This document shows, in pieces, positions 7,342 to 16,542 of a stretch of DNA of 64,000 nucleotides (position 1 is its first letter; each line of letters begins with the position of its first letter). The stretch covers positions 992,001 to 1,056,000 of the forward strand of contig NZ_CP048115.1 of assembly GCF_010093045.1 (NCBI RefSeq), read 5' to 3'. The stretch comes from Mucilaginibacter sp. 14171R-50 (GTDB lineage Bacteria; Bacteroidota; Bacteroidia; Sphingobacteriales; Sphingobacteriaceae). The notes below the pieces were generated by a model. It was not told where the DNA came from, did no database searches, and worked only from the letters and a program-made list of their open reading frames with translations. A program made the translations under genes and the position numbers.

Positions 7342-8954
7342 AAGCTTTCGCCCAACTCTTTCTCTCGTTAGACGAAACCAACAAAACCAACGAAAAGGTT
7401 CAGGTTTTAAAAGATTACTTTACTAACGTACCCGATACCGATAAAATGCACATGCTGGCGCTGTTTACCGGCAGGCGGCCAAAACGGCCTATCAATTCAA
7501 CCCTTATCCGTAACTGGGCTATCGAGGCCTCAAACATCCCCCAATGGCTTTTTGAAGAAAGCTACCAGGTGGTGGGCGACCTGGCCGAAACCATGTCGCT
7601 GCTGATGCCCGAGAGCCAGAACAGCAGCAGTAAAACGTTAACCGAATGGATGGCCGAAATAAACCAGGTGGGCAGTAAAACCGAAGAAGAAAAAAAGCTG
7701 TGGCTGATGGATTCGTGGGCGATGCTTGACAGGCAGGAGCGCTTTGTGTTTAACAAATTGCTTACGGGCAGCTTCCGCATTGGTGTATCAAGCAATTTGG
7801 TGGTGAAGGCCCTTGCAGATATTACCGGTATTGAAGCCCCCGCGCTCACTCACCGCATTATGGGTAGCTGGATGCCCGAAGATTACACTTACGAACAATT
7901 GGTACAGGAACAGGATGCTGCGGATAATATATCGCGGCCATACCCTTTCTTTTTGGCTTACCCGATACAGGAAACATCTGAAAAACGAAAATCTGCAGAG
8001 GACGTGGGTAATGCTTTAGGTGAAGCGGCCGACTGGCAGGCCGAGTGGAAATGGGACGGGATACGGGCGCAAATGATAAAGCGGGGCGGCGAAATTTTTA
8101 TCTGGAGCCGTGGCGAAGACCTGGCGACAGAGAAATTCCCGGAGTTGCACCCTTTTTTAAGTGCCCTGCCTGACGGCACCGTTTTGGATGGTGAGATACT
8201 GAGCTTTCAGAACGGGCTACCGATGCCTTTTAATGTATTGCAAACCCGTATAGGCCGTAAAAACCTGAGCAAAAAAATACTGGCCGACAGTCCGGTAGCT
8301 ACTATTGTTTATGATTGCCTGGAATATAACGGCGAAGATATCCGGCATAAAACACAAGCCGAACGCCGGGAGGTACTGGAAAAGCTGCAAAGCGGAACGG
8401 CATTCCCTGAAGTATTCCGCATCTCATCACTTATTGATTTTAACAGCTGGGAAGAGCTGGAAAAAACGCGGGAGCAATCGCGCGCGATGATCGCGGAAGG
8501 CATTATGCTGAAACGGAAAAGCGCCGCATACCAGGTTGGCCGTCGGCGTGGCGACTGGTGGAAATGGAAGATCGACCCGCTATCGGTTGACGCGGTAATG
8601 ATATATGCCCAAAAAGGACACGGCCGCCGTGCCGATCTGTATACCGATTATACCTTTGCCGTTTGGGACGGCGATAAGCTGGTGCCCTTTGCCAAAGCCT
8701 ACAGCGGCCTTACCGATGCCGAGATAAATAAGGTTGATTATTTTGTAAAACGCAATACGCTCGAAAAGTTTGGCCCGGTGCGCACCGTAAAACCCGAACT
8801 TGTTTTCGAAATAGGCTTTGAAGGCATTAACAGGTCTACCCGGCATAAGTCGGGCATCGCGCTGCGTTTCCCGAGGATACTCAGGTGGCGGCATGATAAA
8901 CCAAAAGAGGAAGCCGATACCCTGGATAGTTTAAAGGACCTGTTAGGCGATTGA
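7338..8954 (+). CDS. ATP-dependent DNA ligase
   Basis: A 538-residue ligase. The adenylation motif KWDG places the nucleophilic lysine at Lys238 (in EWKWDGIR). Motif III-like DGEILSF, motif IV-like EGIMLKRK and the motif V region WWKWKIDPL follow in order. An alpha-helical N-terminal domain precedes residue 210 and an OB-type domain ends with SGIALRFPRILRW. This is the ligase of the bacterial Lhr-associated repair set, separate from the NAD+ replicative ligase. It overlaps the exonuclease by ATGA, so the two are co-translated and likely act together: the nuclease trims ends and the ligase seals nicks. Confidence 0.92.
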   Translation: MKAFAQLFLSLDETNKTNEKVQVLKDYFTNVPDTDKMHMLALFTGRRPKRPINSTLIRNWAIEASNIPQWLFEESYQVVGDLAETMSLLMPESQNSSSKTLTEWMAEINQVGSKTEEEKKLWLMDSWAMLDRQERFVFNKLLTGSFRIGVSSNLVVKALADITGIEAPALTHRIMGSWMPEDYTYEQLVQEQDAADNISRPYPFFLAYPIQETSEKRKSAEDVGNALGEAADWQAEWKWDGIRAQMIKRGGEIFIWSRGEDLATEKFPELHPFLSALPDGTVLDGEILSFQNGLPMPFNVLQTRIGRKNLSKKILADSPVATIVYDCLEYNGEDIRHKTQAERREVLEKLQSGTAFPEVFRISSLIDFNSWEELEKTREQSRAMIAEGIMLKRKSAAYQVGRRRGDWWKWKIDPLSVDAVMIYAQKGHGRRADLYTDYTFAVWDGDKLVPFAKAYSGLTDAEINKVDYFVKRNTLEKFGPVRTVKPELVFEIGFEGINRSTRHKSGIALRFPRILRWRHDKPKEEADTLDSLKDLLGD

Positions 8955-9009
8955 TGGCTTTTGAAATCCGCCTTTTAATGCGGTGGCAGAGAAAATATTA
9001 TCTTTACTT

Positions 9010-9570
9010 ATGCAACATCCCGAAGCCAATCCCTGGAAAATAACTGCTGAAAAAGAGATCTATGATAACCCGTGGATAAACGTTACCGAGTACCAGGTAA
9101 TCAACCCATCGGGTAACCCCGGCATTTATGGCCAGGTACATTATAAAAATATCGCCATCGGCATTTTGCCTTTGGATGATGATATGAACACCTACCTGGT
9201 GGGTCAGTACCGTTTCACCTTAAATCAATACAGCTGGGAACTGCCCGAGGGGGGCGGCATGATCGGCGTTGACCCGCTGGAATCGGCAAAACGCGAACTG
9301 CTGGAAGAAACCGGCTTAAAAGCGTCGGGCTGGACAGAGATACAACGAATGCACCTGTCCAACTCTGTTAGCGATGAGCTTTGCATTTTGTACATTGCCC
9401 GCGGCCTGGAACAGTGTGAGGCCGAACCCGAAGACACTGAGCAACTGATCGTAAAAAAAGTACCGTTTGATGAAGTTTACGAAATGGTTTGTAAAGGAGA
9501 GATAACTGATTCGCTGGCGGTGGCGGCCGTATTAAAAGCCCGTTTAATGCAGTTAGAGAACACTTTGTAA
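9010..9570 (+). CDS. NUDIX hydrolase (ADP-ribose pyrophosphatase-like)
   Basis: A 186-residue enzyme. The Nudix core RELLEETGL is visible around residues 95-103, following ELPEGGGMIGVDPLESA; this type hydrolyses nucleoside diphosphates such as ADP-ribose. I start at the ATG at 9010 (MQHPEANPWK); an in-frame GTG at 8983 would add nine residues. It lies 55 nt after the ligase, so it may share that operon, where it could remove ADP-ribose-type by-products; that link is inference. Confidence 0.85.
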   Translation: MQHPEANPWKITAEKEIYDNPWINVTEYQVINPSGNPGIYGQVHYKNIAIGILPLDDDMNTYLVGQYRFTLNQYSWELPEGGGMIGVDPLESAKRELLEETGLKASGWTEIQRMHLSNSVSDELCILYIARGLEQCEAEPEDTEQLIVKKVPFDEVYEMVCKGEITDSLAVAAVLKARLMQLENTL

Positions 9571-9601
9571 TATCCCGATTATCAAATCCTCAAAAAAACT
9601 T

Positions 9602-9609
9602 TAAATTTG
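9602..9609 (+). promoter_or_regulatory. -7 promoter element of plsC-like gene
   Basis: TAAATTTG is an exact TAnnTTTG match, 8 nt before the start codon, so the transcript would be nearly leaderless. Confidence 0.5.
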
Positions 9610-9617
9610 CGGGGCTG

Positions 9618-10361
9618 ATGAAAAAGTTTTTAGGCTATTTCCTGTCCCCGTTTGCAACTTTAGCATTCTTTTTGGTGCTGGTGATCTTTCACCCCTTACA
9701 GTGGCTAAGCCTGAAACTTGGGGGATACCAGGCGCATAAGCGGTGCGTAGATATCCTGAACTTCTTTTTGCTCCATACCTTTTATATTTTGGGCAACAGG
9801 GTTATCTTCATTAACAAGCAAAACCTGCCGGTTGGCAGGCCTATTATATTTATTGCCAATCACCAAAGCCTCTTCGATATCCCGCCCATGATATATTATC
9901 TGCGCCGTTACCACGCAAAGTTTATATCAAAGATAGAGTTAACTAAAGGTATACCATCCATATCATTTAACTTAAAGCATGGCGGCGGTGCCAATATCGA
10001 CAGGAAAGACCCGCGACAGTCGATCACAGAACTGGTGAAGTTGGGCACCCGTATGAAAGAGAATAACTGGGGCGCGATGATCTTCCCCGAGGGGACACGC
10101 TCGCAAGATGGCAGGGTAAAACCTTTTCAATCGGCAGGGGTAGCCACACTGTTAAAAAAATGCCCCAACGCGCTCTTAGTACCTGTGGCTATTACCGACT
10201 CGTGGAAGATGATACGTTACGGGTTATACCCCTTAAATACCTTTACGCCCATGAAATGGGAAGTGCTTGAACCGATAGAGCCCGGCGCCACTCCCGTTGA
10301 GGAATTGGTGAAGTCAGCAGAAGAAAAGATAAGGGCGATAGTAGACCCGCAACATTCATAA
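9618..10361 (+). CDS. plsC: 1-acyl-sn-glycerol-3-phosphate acyltransferase
   Basis: A 247-residue membrane-associated acyltransferase. The catalytic block I NHQSLFD (N-H-x4-D) is at residues 81-87 and block III FPEGTRS at 156-162. Two hydrophobic segments at residues 10-30 and 46-62 anchor it in the inner membrane. It would acylate lysophosphatidic acid to phosphatidic acid in phospholipid synthesis. Some members of the family instead use lyso-ornithine lipids, so the substrate is not certain. It has its own promoter and ends in a convergent region holding a palindromic repeat. Confidence 0.88.
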   Translation: MKKFLGYFLSPFATLAFFLVLVIFHPLQWLSLKLGGYQAHKRCVDILNFFLLHTFYILGNRVIFINKQNLPVGRPIIFIANHQSLFDIPPMIYYLRRYHAKFISKIELTKGIPSISFNLKHGGGANIDRKDPRQSITELVKLGTRMKENNWGAMIFPEGTRSQDGRVKPFQSAGVATLLKKCPNALLVPVAITDSWKMIRYGLYPLNTFTPMKWEVLEPIEPGATPVEELVKSAEEKIRAIVDPQHS

Positions 10362-10415
10362 CGCCTTTTCAATCCTTCGCACCCAGCTTCTCCAAACAAT
10401 TGTTTTTTAAAAATA

Positions 10416-10510
10416 TGGTGGCGCTATTTTGTCAGTAGCAAAAAACGAAACCGTTGATTATCAGGCGTTCATAAATGTTCACGGTGTTCACGTGCACCGA
10501 ACGTGAACAC
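10416..10510 (+). repeat. ~95-nt palindromic dispersed repeat, copy 1
   Basis: The core GTGTTCACGT (10484-10493), a 7-nt loop and ACGTGAACAC (10501-10510) form a perfect 10-bp stem. It is preceded by GATTATCAGGCGTTCA and by TGGTGGC further out. The same core and matching flanks recur in inverted orientation at 53550-53645. Copy 1 lies between the convergent plsC-like and metallopeptidase genes, where it could act as a bidirectional terminator. Confidence 0.7.
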
Positions 10511-10532
10511 CTGATGAAACTTTGCCTGCTTA

Positions 10533-11378
10533 TTATTCGGTATCCGCGGCAAATGTATTGCCCTGTTTAATATCACCGGTTTCGTAGCCTTTTTTAAACC
10601 AGTACATGCGCTGGGCGCTGGTACCGTGCGTAAAGCTATCGGGGTGCACTTCGCCCTGGTATTCCTTTTGCAAACGGTCGTCGCCGATCTGGTGGGCGGC
10701 GTTCAGGGCTTCTTCGATGTCGCCGGGATCAAGCACATTTTTCAGGTTTTTCTCGTAATACGCCCAAACGCCGGCATAAAAATCGGCCTGCAGCTCCAGC
10801 TTCACCGAAAGCTTATTGTAATCTTCCTGGCTTAACTGATTACGGGCTTCTTCCATCTTGGCCGATAACCCAAGCAGATCCTGCACGTGATGACCCACCT
10901 CATGGGCTATTACATAAGCCTGGGCAAAATCTCCCGCGGCGCCAAACTTTTCGGACAGCTCATTAAAAAACGAAAGGTCGAGGTACACCTTCTGGTCGCC
11001 GGGGCAATAAAACGGACCGGTTTCGGCGCCGGCTTGCCCGCAGGCGGTGTTTACGGCGGCTTCAAAAAAATGCAGGGTAGGCTCCTGGTAGGTTTTTCCC
11101 ATATCGGCAAAAAGCTTGTTCCATACATCCTCGGTATCCGCAAAAACAACTTTGGCAAATTTCTTTTCTTTGGTGTCAGGGATGGCCTGCTGGTTGTTTT
11201 CCTGCGGTGCGCCGCCGCTCTGCATCCCGTTAAGTACCGCAGACGGGTCTATACCCGTAAAAAAATATATAGCTGCAGCTATGATGCCTACCACACCGCC
11301 GCCAAGGGCCAGCCCACGGCCACCGCTGCTGCTACCGTCTTCTGTATTACTGCTTTCGCGCCTGCCAAACCATTGCAT
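10533..11378 (-). CDS. Neutral zinc metallopeptidase, YpfJ-like
   Basis: A 281-residue protein of the putative neutral zinc metallopeptidase family (PF04228 type). The N-terminus (MQWFGRRESSNTED) is polar, then Gly-rich, then a single membrane helix at residues 24-42. The zinc site HEVGHH is at residues 159-164, and LQADFYAGVWAYY supplies the downstream acidic ligand. CGQAGAETGPFYCP is the conserved cysteine pair. It is probably a membrane-anchored protease with its domain outside the cytoplasm; no substrate is known. Length and motifs are normal for the family. Confidence 0.88.
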   Translation of the reverse strand: MQWFGRRESSNTEDGSSSGGRGLALGGGVVGIIAAAIYFFTGIDPSAVLNGMQSGGAPQENNQQAIPDTKEKKFAKVVFADTEDVWNKLFADMGKTYQEPTLHFFEAAVNTACGQAGAETGPFYCPGDQKVYLDLSFFNELSEKFGAAGDFAQAYVIAHEVGHHVQDLLGLSAKMEEARNQLSQEDYNKLSVKLELQADFYAGVWAYYEKNLKNVLDPGDIEEALNAAHQIGDDRLQKEYQGEVHPDSFTHGTSAQRMYWFKKGYETGDIKQGNTFAADTE

Positions 11379-11472
11379 AATTGTCGGGATTAATTTAGCT
11401 TTTAAACAGCGTTAACATCTAAAGGTTTGCTGCGGGGCTGTAAAGGTTATGATGAATGTAAAAAGTTGTAAA

Positions 11473-11508
11473 TAAAAAAGGTTGTAACGGTTAAAACCGT
11501 TACAACCT
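11473..11508 (-). terminator. Terminator after M61-M28 operon
   Basis: A perfect 14-bp stem, AGGTTGTAACGGTT / AACCGTTACAACCT with an AA loop. On the minus strand it is followed by TTTTTTA. It lies 26 nt past the M28 stop codon. Confidence 0.85.
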
Positions 11509-11534
11509 CTGTGCTGTGAAATTTCTATCAACAA

Positions 11535-12830
11535 CTATTTCGCCAGTTTGGGGATACGGGTTGGGGTATCCTTACCCGCTACGATGCTGCGCGAACTTAG
11601 CGCTATAGCCCGGATGGTCGCCGTAATATTGTTTACATCCAGCGTTGCATATTCGTCTTTTACGGTATGATAAAATTTATCGGTAGGTATCTGGTCCGTA
11701 GATATGGTGTGTGCAGGCACACCTAAAGCAGCCAGAGTGGCGTTATCGCTGCGATAAAATAAATTTTGTTCCGGATAAGGGTCGGGGTAAAATTTAAAGG
11801 CGGTTCCCTCCAGGTTTTTCTGCAGTATAGTCCCAAAATCCGACCGCTCGAAACCCGTAATAAAGGCAGAATTTTCTCCGAATTTTGCAGGTTTGCCAAT
11901 CATTTCGATATTAAACAGTGTCACCACCTTATCCGGATCCAGCTGCTTTGAAAAATATTGCGAACCAAACCCACCTATCTCTTCGGCGGTAAAGGCCACA
12001 AACACTAAGGTGCGTGCGTTATTATTCAACTGTTTGTAATACTTAGCTAATGTTATAACTGCCGTGGTGCCTGATGCGTCATCGTCGGCTCCGTTGGCTA
12101 TGCTATCGCCTTCCATTGGCTTCAATATGCCCAAATGATCATAATGTCCGCCAAAAACCACATACTCGTCGGGCTTAGTTTTCCCGGGGATGATCCCCAC
12201 CACATTACTTAACGGCAACTCTTCTGATTTAACCTCGCAGCTCGCTTCAAAAGCTTTGGGTGCCGGTGTGCCAAGCACATATACAACCGGTTTTGATTGC
12301 CTGCCGCTGCTGATGCTGCCTTTTGTAGCCCTATCGCGTACGCGCTTGAAAAGATCTGCCATCGAAGTATCAAATATCACCACCAGGTTTTTACCGCTTC
12401 GCATAGCTTCGCCTAATTGCTTACGGTAGGTTTTCTCGTCTGTTAGCTGCACCACGCTAACCGTCGAATCGCTTTTCCAGTTAAAAGCGCTGCCTGTCAT
12501 GATGGTCACTTTATCGTCGGGTACAGCTGTGCCGTCAAAAATCACTTTTGGGTTAACCGGGGTAATACGTGTCTGCGAAAACGTTTGCCTGTAGCCCGGA
12601 GCCCCAGCCATCGGCTTTAAGCCCGCGGCTTTAAACTCGCTCTCTATAAACTTGGCGGCCTTTTCAATACCCGGTGTAAACGTACCGCGGCCCTGCATAT
12701 CGTCGGCGCTAAGGGTTTTAATTACGCGTTCAACATCGTCCTGCTTTATCAGCTTATTTACATCCTGGCAAAACCCAATTGCCGGGGCGGCGGCTAAAGC
12801 GGCTATCGCTATTAATATTTTTGCTTTCAT
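11535..12830 (-). CDS. M28 family zinc aminopeptidase, secreted
   Basis: A 431-residue exported peptidase with signal peptide MKAKILIAIAALAAAPAIGFCQ. The two-zinc M28 site is visible: GGHYDHLG (His, Asp), NGADDDASGT (bridging Asp), FTAEEIGGFGS (catalytic Glu-Glu) and a late His in DKFYHTVKDE. A protease-associated (PA-like) insert lies between residues 120 and 200. It should release N-terminal amino acids from peptides in the periplasm or outside the cell. It starts four bases after the end of the M61 gene, so the two peptidases form one operon. Confidence 0.9.
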   Translation of the reverse strand: MKAKILIAIAALAAAPAIGFCQDVNKLIKQDDVERVIKTLSADDMQGRGTFTPGIEKAAKFIESEFKAAGLKPMAGAPGYRQTFSQTRITPVNPKVIFDGTAVPDDKVTIMTGSAFNWKSDSTVSVVQLTDEKTYRKQLGEAMRSGKNLVVIFDTSMADLFKRVRDRATKGSISSGRQSKPVVYVLGTPAPKAFEASCEVKSEELPLSNVVGIIPGKTKPDEYVVFGGHYDHLGILKPMEGDSIANGADDDASGTTAVITLAKYYKQLNNNARTLVFVAFTAEEIGGFGSQYFSKQLDPDKVVTLFNIEMIGKPAKFGENSAFITGFERSDFGTILQKNLEGTAFKFYPDPYPEQNLFYRSDNATLAALGVPAHTISTDQIPTDKFYHTVKDEYATLDVNNITATIRAIALSSRSIVAGKDTPTRIPKLAK

Positions 12831-12834
12831 TTTT

Positions 12835-14673
12835 CTAATTTACTTTTGATGATAACCAGCTGCTGCGGAAATCTTTTTGCTGCTGAGATAATTCTTTACC
12901 GGCTTTTTCAAAGGTTATCACCTCTATCGCCGGGCTTTCTTCTAAAATTATTATTGTTTGGTGGTTGCCGCTGCGGTTTTTATAGTTAACGCTTACCTTA
13001 TCGCCAGGCTTTTTATCTTTAATAATGTCGTTTATGGCTGCAAGTTCTTTTACATCTTTTCCATCCATTTGCAAAATAGTGTCGTTGGCGTCTAAACCGG
13101 CCTTATAAACAGGGCTATTTGATGCGGTCGAGCTCATGATCAGCAATCCGCCGTTGCCCGCGCGGGCCTGGATACGGCCCATCCAGCCTTTACCGGGTGC
13201 GGCTTTACGCATTAGCAGCCCCGCATTTGCCAGCAAAGCTTCGTAATTGTTCTTTTTAACGCCGTATATATAATCAGCAAAAAATGAGGCTGCAAATTTT
13301 GGGTTGGTTACTTTGCCTAATACAGCTTGCAAGTCGGGGATGGTGTACGGCTTACCGGTTTTACCAAAAGCCAGCCAAACCTGGCGCATATAATCGTCAA
13401 GGGTGATCTTAAATTCGCTGCGCAGACGCAGATCAAGCGCCAGTGCGGTAGCACCGCCGTACACATAATAACTGGTGAAAATATTGGCATAATTGGTTGC
13501 ATCTACCGCTACACCCGCATCTGTAAACACCGCGTAACGGCTCATTTGCGTTGGCGGGTATTTGGCCGGCGCCGGGGGCGCCAATACCGAATTAACCAAA
13601 CCGGCTATTGTACCAGTATAGTCATCAACCGAATTAAAGCCGGCGCGCGCCAATATCAGTTCACCGTAGTATTGGGTAAACCCTTCGGCAAACCAAAGCT
13701 CGTTGCTCATGTTGGCATGCTCAAAGTTAAATGGCTCTAATGATTTGGGGCGAATGCGCTCTACGTTCCAGCTATGGAAAAATTCGTGCGAGTAGGTGCC
13801 TAAAAGATTATTCTCGTTACCTGCTACCTTTTCTGACCTGTCGACAATACAGGTAGAATTGCGGTGTTCCATCCCGTCGCCAAAATTGTTAGGGTGCACA
13901 TCGTCGAGGAAAGTATAGCTGCCGTAATCATAATCGGGCTGTTCGCCAAATACCGCCTTTTCTTCCAGCACAACCTTTTGCACCATCTTGGCAAAATTGT
14001 CTATGGTTGCCTGGTCGTCATCAGAGTGTACGGCAATGCTCATTTTTTGTTTTTTCCCGTTGGTATTCACTACCTCCCAACTACTAACGTTAACCGCTGA
14101 AAGCTCGGTAGGGCTATCCATCATGTATTGCAGATCGGGTGCGCTGTAAACATTGCCGGTTTCGTGCTTCAACTGCGTGGCTACCTTCCACCCATATTTG
14201 TCAAGATCGTTAAACTGAAATTTAACAGGCCTGTCGGCCATGCCTATAACCCACATAAAGCTTGCGGGCATGTTCAGGTGGGCATGGCTTGCATCAATGC
14301 CTACATAGGTGCCATCTGTATGGTTACCAAAAAGGGTGTAGCTTATTTTTACAGTGCCTTTATGACCGCCAACTTCATAAACATCCCCTTCCACCTGTTT
14401 AATTCCTACGGCCTTACCGCTTAAATCGGTTGCTTTTACATTGTAGACGTTCTTGCCAAATTCGTGCGTAGCATAACGGCCGGGTGATGAGCGGCTCATC
14501 CTAACCCTAAATGCCAATGCAGACGGATCGGGTATGGTCATGGTGATTTCAGCCTCATGATGGGCCGCGTTCGGGAAAGAAACTGCGTAGGAAATTGCCT
14601 TACGTACCTTGGGTTGAGCGTTAGCCGCAACCGCAAATAGCGCAGTAGTCGCCAGTAGTATTATTTTTTTCAT
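12835..14673 (-). CDS. M61 glycyl-aminopeptidase-type metallopeptidase with PDZ domain
   Basis: A 612-residue exported protein with signal peptide MKKIILLATTALFAVAANA. The zinc motif HEFFHSWNVERIRP is near residue 293 and the downstream Glu is in WFAEGFTQYYGE. Residues about 505-585 form a PDZ domain (GLLIMSSTASNSPVYKAGL, then DTILQMDGKDV). This is the arrangement of M61 peptidases, which cleave peptides with N-terminal Gly or Ala. It is the first gene of the M61-M28 operon, consistent with joint peptide scavenging. Confidence 0.9.
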   Translation of the reverse strand: MKKIILLATTALFAVAANAQPKVRKAISYAVSFPNAAHHEAEITMTIPDPSALAFRVRMSRSSPGRYATHEFGKNVYNVKATDLSGKAVGIKQVEGDVYEVGGHKGTVKISYTLFGNHTDGTYVGIDASHAHLNMPASFMWVIGMADRPVKFQFNDLDKYGWKVATQLKHETGNVYSAPDLQYMMDSPTELSAVNVSSWEVVNTNGKKQKMSIAVHSDDDQATIDNFAKMVQKVVLEEKAVFGEQPDYDYGSYTFLDDVHPNNFGDGMEHRNSTCIVDRSEKVAGNENNLLGTYSHEFFHSWNVERIRPKSLEPFNFEHANMSNELWFAEGFTQYYGELILARAGFNSVDDYTGTIAGLVNSVLAPPAPAKYPPTQMSRYAVFTDAGVAVDATNYANIFTSYYVYGGATALALDLRLRSEFKITLDDYMRQVWLAFGKTGKPYTIPDLQAVLGKVTNPKFAASFFADYIYGVKKNNYEALLANAGLLMRKAAPGKGWMGRIQARAGNGGLLIMSSTASNSPVYKAGLDANDTILQMDGKDVKELAAINDIIKDKKPGDKVSVNYKNRSGNHQTIIILEESPAIEVITFEKAGKELSQQQKDFRSSWLSSKVN

Positions 14674-14760
14674 TGAGGTGATATGATTCAGGTGTTGAAA
14701 TTACCAATTAATAAATAACAGTTATCTATCAATTTTATTACAAATAAAACCGGATCTATA

Positions 14761-15879
14761 CTATTCGTAACTATGCCTGCCCAGATCAAACTCTGATTGC
14801 CCTGTGATGATCTGTTTTCGGCGCGCTATGTCAACATCCAGGTTATGGTCGTAAGTGCTATCGGTTACGGCTATGTCGCGCTCTTTATCTTTATCCGCAT
14901 AGTAAATATTTGCCTCAGCAACTTTAGCGATGGCAGCATCATAAGGCCCTTTGGGCGACATCAGTTTAACAAACACGGGCAGGCATTCAAACAAAATAAA
15001 CAGGTACCCAATAAAGGATATGGCCATGTAAGTATCCAGGTCGCGTGTGCCGTCCACATTAAATGATAACTGACCAAGCGCCCAGTTGCGGTCGGCAAAG
15101 CCCGCCACGTTAGCCAGGCTGTCAAGTTGCTTCTCGCTGAAGAGGCGGGTGGAGTTTACGCCTTCGTAATCTTTACGCTGGCTCAGATACTGATCCATCT
15201 TACCCAGGTTATCCCTTACGGTTTTTAAACGGTCTTCTTTTTCCTGCAGTACCTGGGCTTTTTGCTTGGCATAAGTGCCATAACCCACTACCCCCGATGT
15301 TTGATTGGTTTTATCACCGAATACTTCCTGGTTAAGCTGGTACCGCGAGCGATTGATATCGCGCTCAAGCGAGTCCTTTTCCTTTTTAAGTTCGTTGTTC
15401 TTACCCAACTCCTGGGCGTATTTTTGCTGATAGGTTTTTTGAAGGGTATCTATCTTGCTATGCTGGCCTTTCAGGTAAGCGGTTTTTAGTTTAGTGCGTA
15501 TCTCTTTATCAAATATTTTAAGCTCCAGCGGGCGTGATATTACCACGCCGATCATGATAGCCAGCAAAATACGGGGCGTTGCCTGCAATATCTGGCTGTT
15601 CATGCTGCCCTCTTTGTTGATGCTGGATACGATATACCTGTCCATATTAAAAATGGCCGTACCCCATATAAGGCCAAATAAAATGGCAAAGCCAACGGCA
15701 AACGCATTGCCGCTGAATACAAAATACATGGCGTATCCGCCGGATAGGGATGCAAACAGGGCGGTGAAAAATATGGTGGCCCCAATGCCAACATACTTGT
15801 TATGTTCTATAGGGTATTTTTTCAGTGTGTCGACATGCGCGCCCGAGCAAAACCAAAAAAAACGGGTTATTTTCTTCAT
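14761..15879 (-). CDS. DUF4407 membrane protein with coiled coil
   Basis: A 372-residue inner-membrane protein. The start at 15879 (MKKITRFFWFCSGAHVD) fits the family; an upstream in-frame ATG at 15921 would add 14 residues. Three membrane segments lie in residues 25-115, a long coiled coil (KTAYLKGQHSKIDTLQKT and following, about 125-230) faces one side of the membrane, and another helix follows near residue 290. DUF4407 proteins have no established function. The gene stands alone, divergent from the rhodanese gene. Confidence 0.85.
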   Translation of the reverse strand: MKKITRFFWFCSGAHVDTLKKYPIEHNKYVGIGATIFFTALFASLSGGYAMYFVFSGNAFAVGFAILFGLIWGTAIFNMDRYIVSSINKEGSMNSQILQATPRILLAIMIGVVISRPLELKIFDKEIRTKLKTAYLKGQHSKIDTLQKTYQQKYAQELGKNNELKKEKDSLERDINRSRYQLNQEVFGDKTNQTSGVVGYGTYAKQKAQVLQEKEDRLKTVRDNLGKMDQYLSQRKDYEGVNSTRLFSEKQLDSLANVAGFADRNWALGQLSFNVDGTRDLDTYMAISFIGYLFILFECLPVFVKLMSPKGPYDAAIAKVAEANIYYADKDKERDIAVTDSTYDHNLDVDIARRKQIITGQSEFDLGRHSYE

Positions 15880-15972
15880 CCGGTTTATGATGTAATAATT
15901 TACATTAATATTAAAACGCACTTAGGAACTGTTTGTTACAAAATATGCCCAAATATTTGATGCAGAAAAACC

Positions 15973-15980
15973 TACCTTTG
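15973..15980 (+). promoter_or_regulatory. -7 promoter element of rhodanese gene
   Basis: TACCTTTG is an exact TAnnTTTG match, 19 nt before the start codon. A TTTG at 15956-15959 is too close (13 nt) to be a standard -33 box. Confidence 0.5.
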
Positions 15981-15999
15981 GCTATCAATTACATTCAAG

Positions 16000-16314
16000 A
16001 TGAAAGAAATAAGCGTACAGGAACTAAAAGAGAAATTAGATAAAGGCGAGGATTTTCAACTGATTGACGTTCGCGAAGATTTTGAATACGAAACATCGAA
16101 CCTTGGCGGGCTATCAATACCGCTTGGCGGAATTCTGATTGAGGCGGACAAAGTATCGAAAGATAAACCTGTAGTGATCATGTGCCGCAGCGGAAAACGC
16201 AGCGCGGCAGCCATTATGCAGTTAGAGGGGCAAGGCTACACCAATCTTAGCAACCTGCAAGGCGGCATTTTAGCCTGGAAGGCCGAAATAGACCCTGAGC
16301 TTAACGTTTACTAA
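16000..16314 (+). CDS. Single-domain rhodanese-like protein
   Basis: A 104-residue cytoplasmic rhodanese domain. The active-site loop VVIMCRSGKRS holds the persulfide-forming Cys62, and the N-terminal LIDVREDFEYE is the usual rhodanese signature. Such proteins move sulfane sulfur between thiols; the CRSGKRS loop is typical of GlpE/PspE-like members. It lies one base from the next small membrane protein gene and the pair ends at a strong terminator. Confidence 0.9.
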   Translation: MKEISVQELKEKLDKGEDFQLIDVREDFEYETSNLGGLSIPLGGILIEADKVSKDKPVVIMCRSGKRSAAAIMQLEGQGYTNLSNLQGGILAWKAEIDPELNVY

Positions 16315-16315
16315 C

Positions 16316-16501
16316 ATGGGGAAAAAAGTAGCCCTGAATGTGCTTTATAACATAGGCATATTTTTGTGTATCATAATCACCTATTCTGCAATTGCACATG
16401 CACGTTATGAGTATGTACTTGCCTGCGCGTTTATAGCGGGCATATTGATCACCTTAAAGGTAAAATTGATAAAGGACGTTAAAAACAGCCAAAAACCATA
16501 A
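16316..16501 (+). CDS. Small two-helix membrane protein (DUF6358-like)
   Basis: A 61-residue protein with two hydrophobic segments (about residues 10-27 and 33-48) and a basic tail. It resembles the DUF6358 proteins of Sphingobacteriaceae, of unknown function. It follows the rhodanese gene after one base, so the two are co-expressed. Confidence 0.72.
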   Translation: MGKKVALNVLYNIGIFLCIIITYSAIAHARYEYVLACAFIAGILITLKVKLIKDVKNSQKP

Positions 16502-16503
16502 AT

Positions 16504-16539
16504 AAAAAGGACCCGAAATAGCTATCCGGGTCCTTTTTT
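16504..16539. terminator. Bidirectional terminator
   Basis: Stem AAAAAGGACCCG / CGGGTCCTTTTT around an 11-nt loop. It separates the DUF6358 gene from the convergent GH5 gene, with a T-run on both strands. Confidence 0.85.
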
Positions 16540-16542
16540 ACA

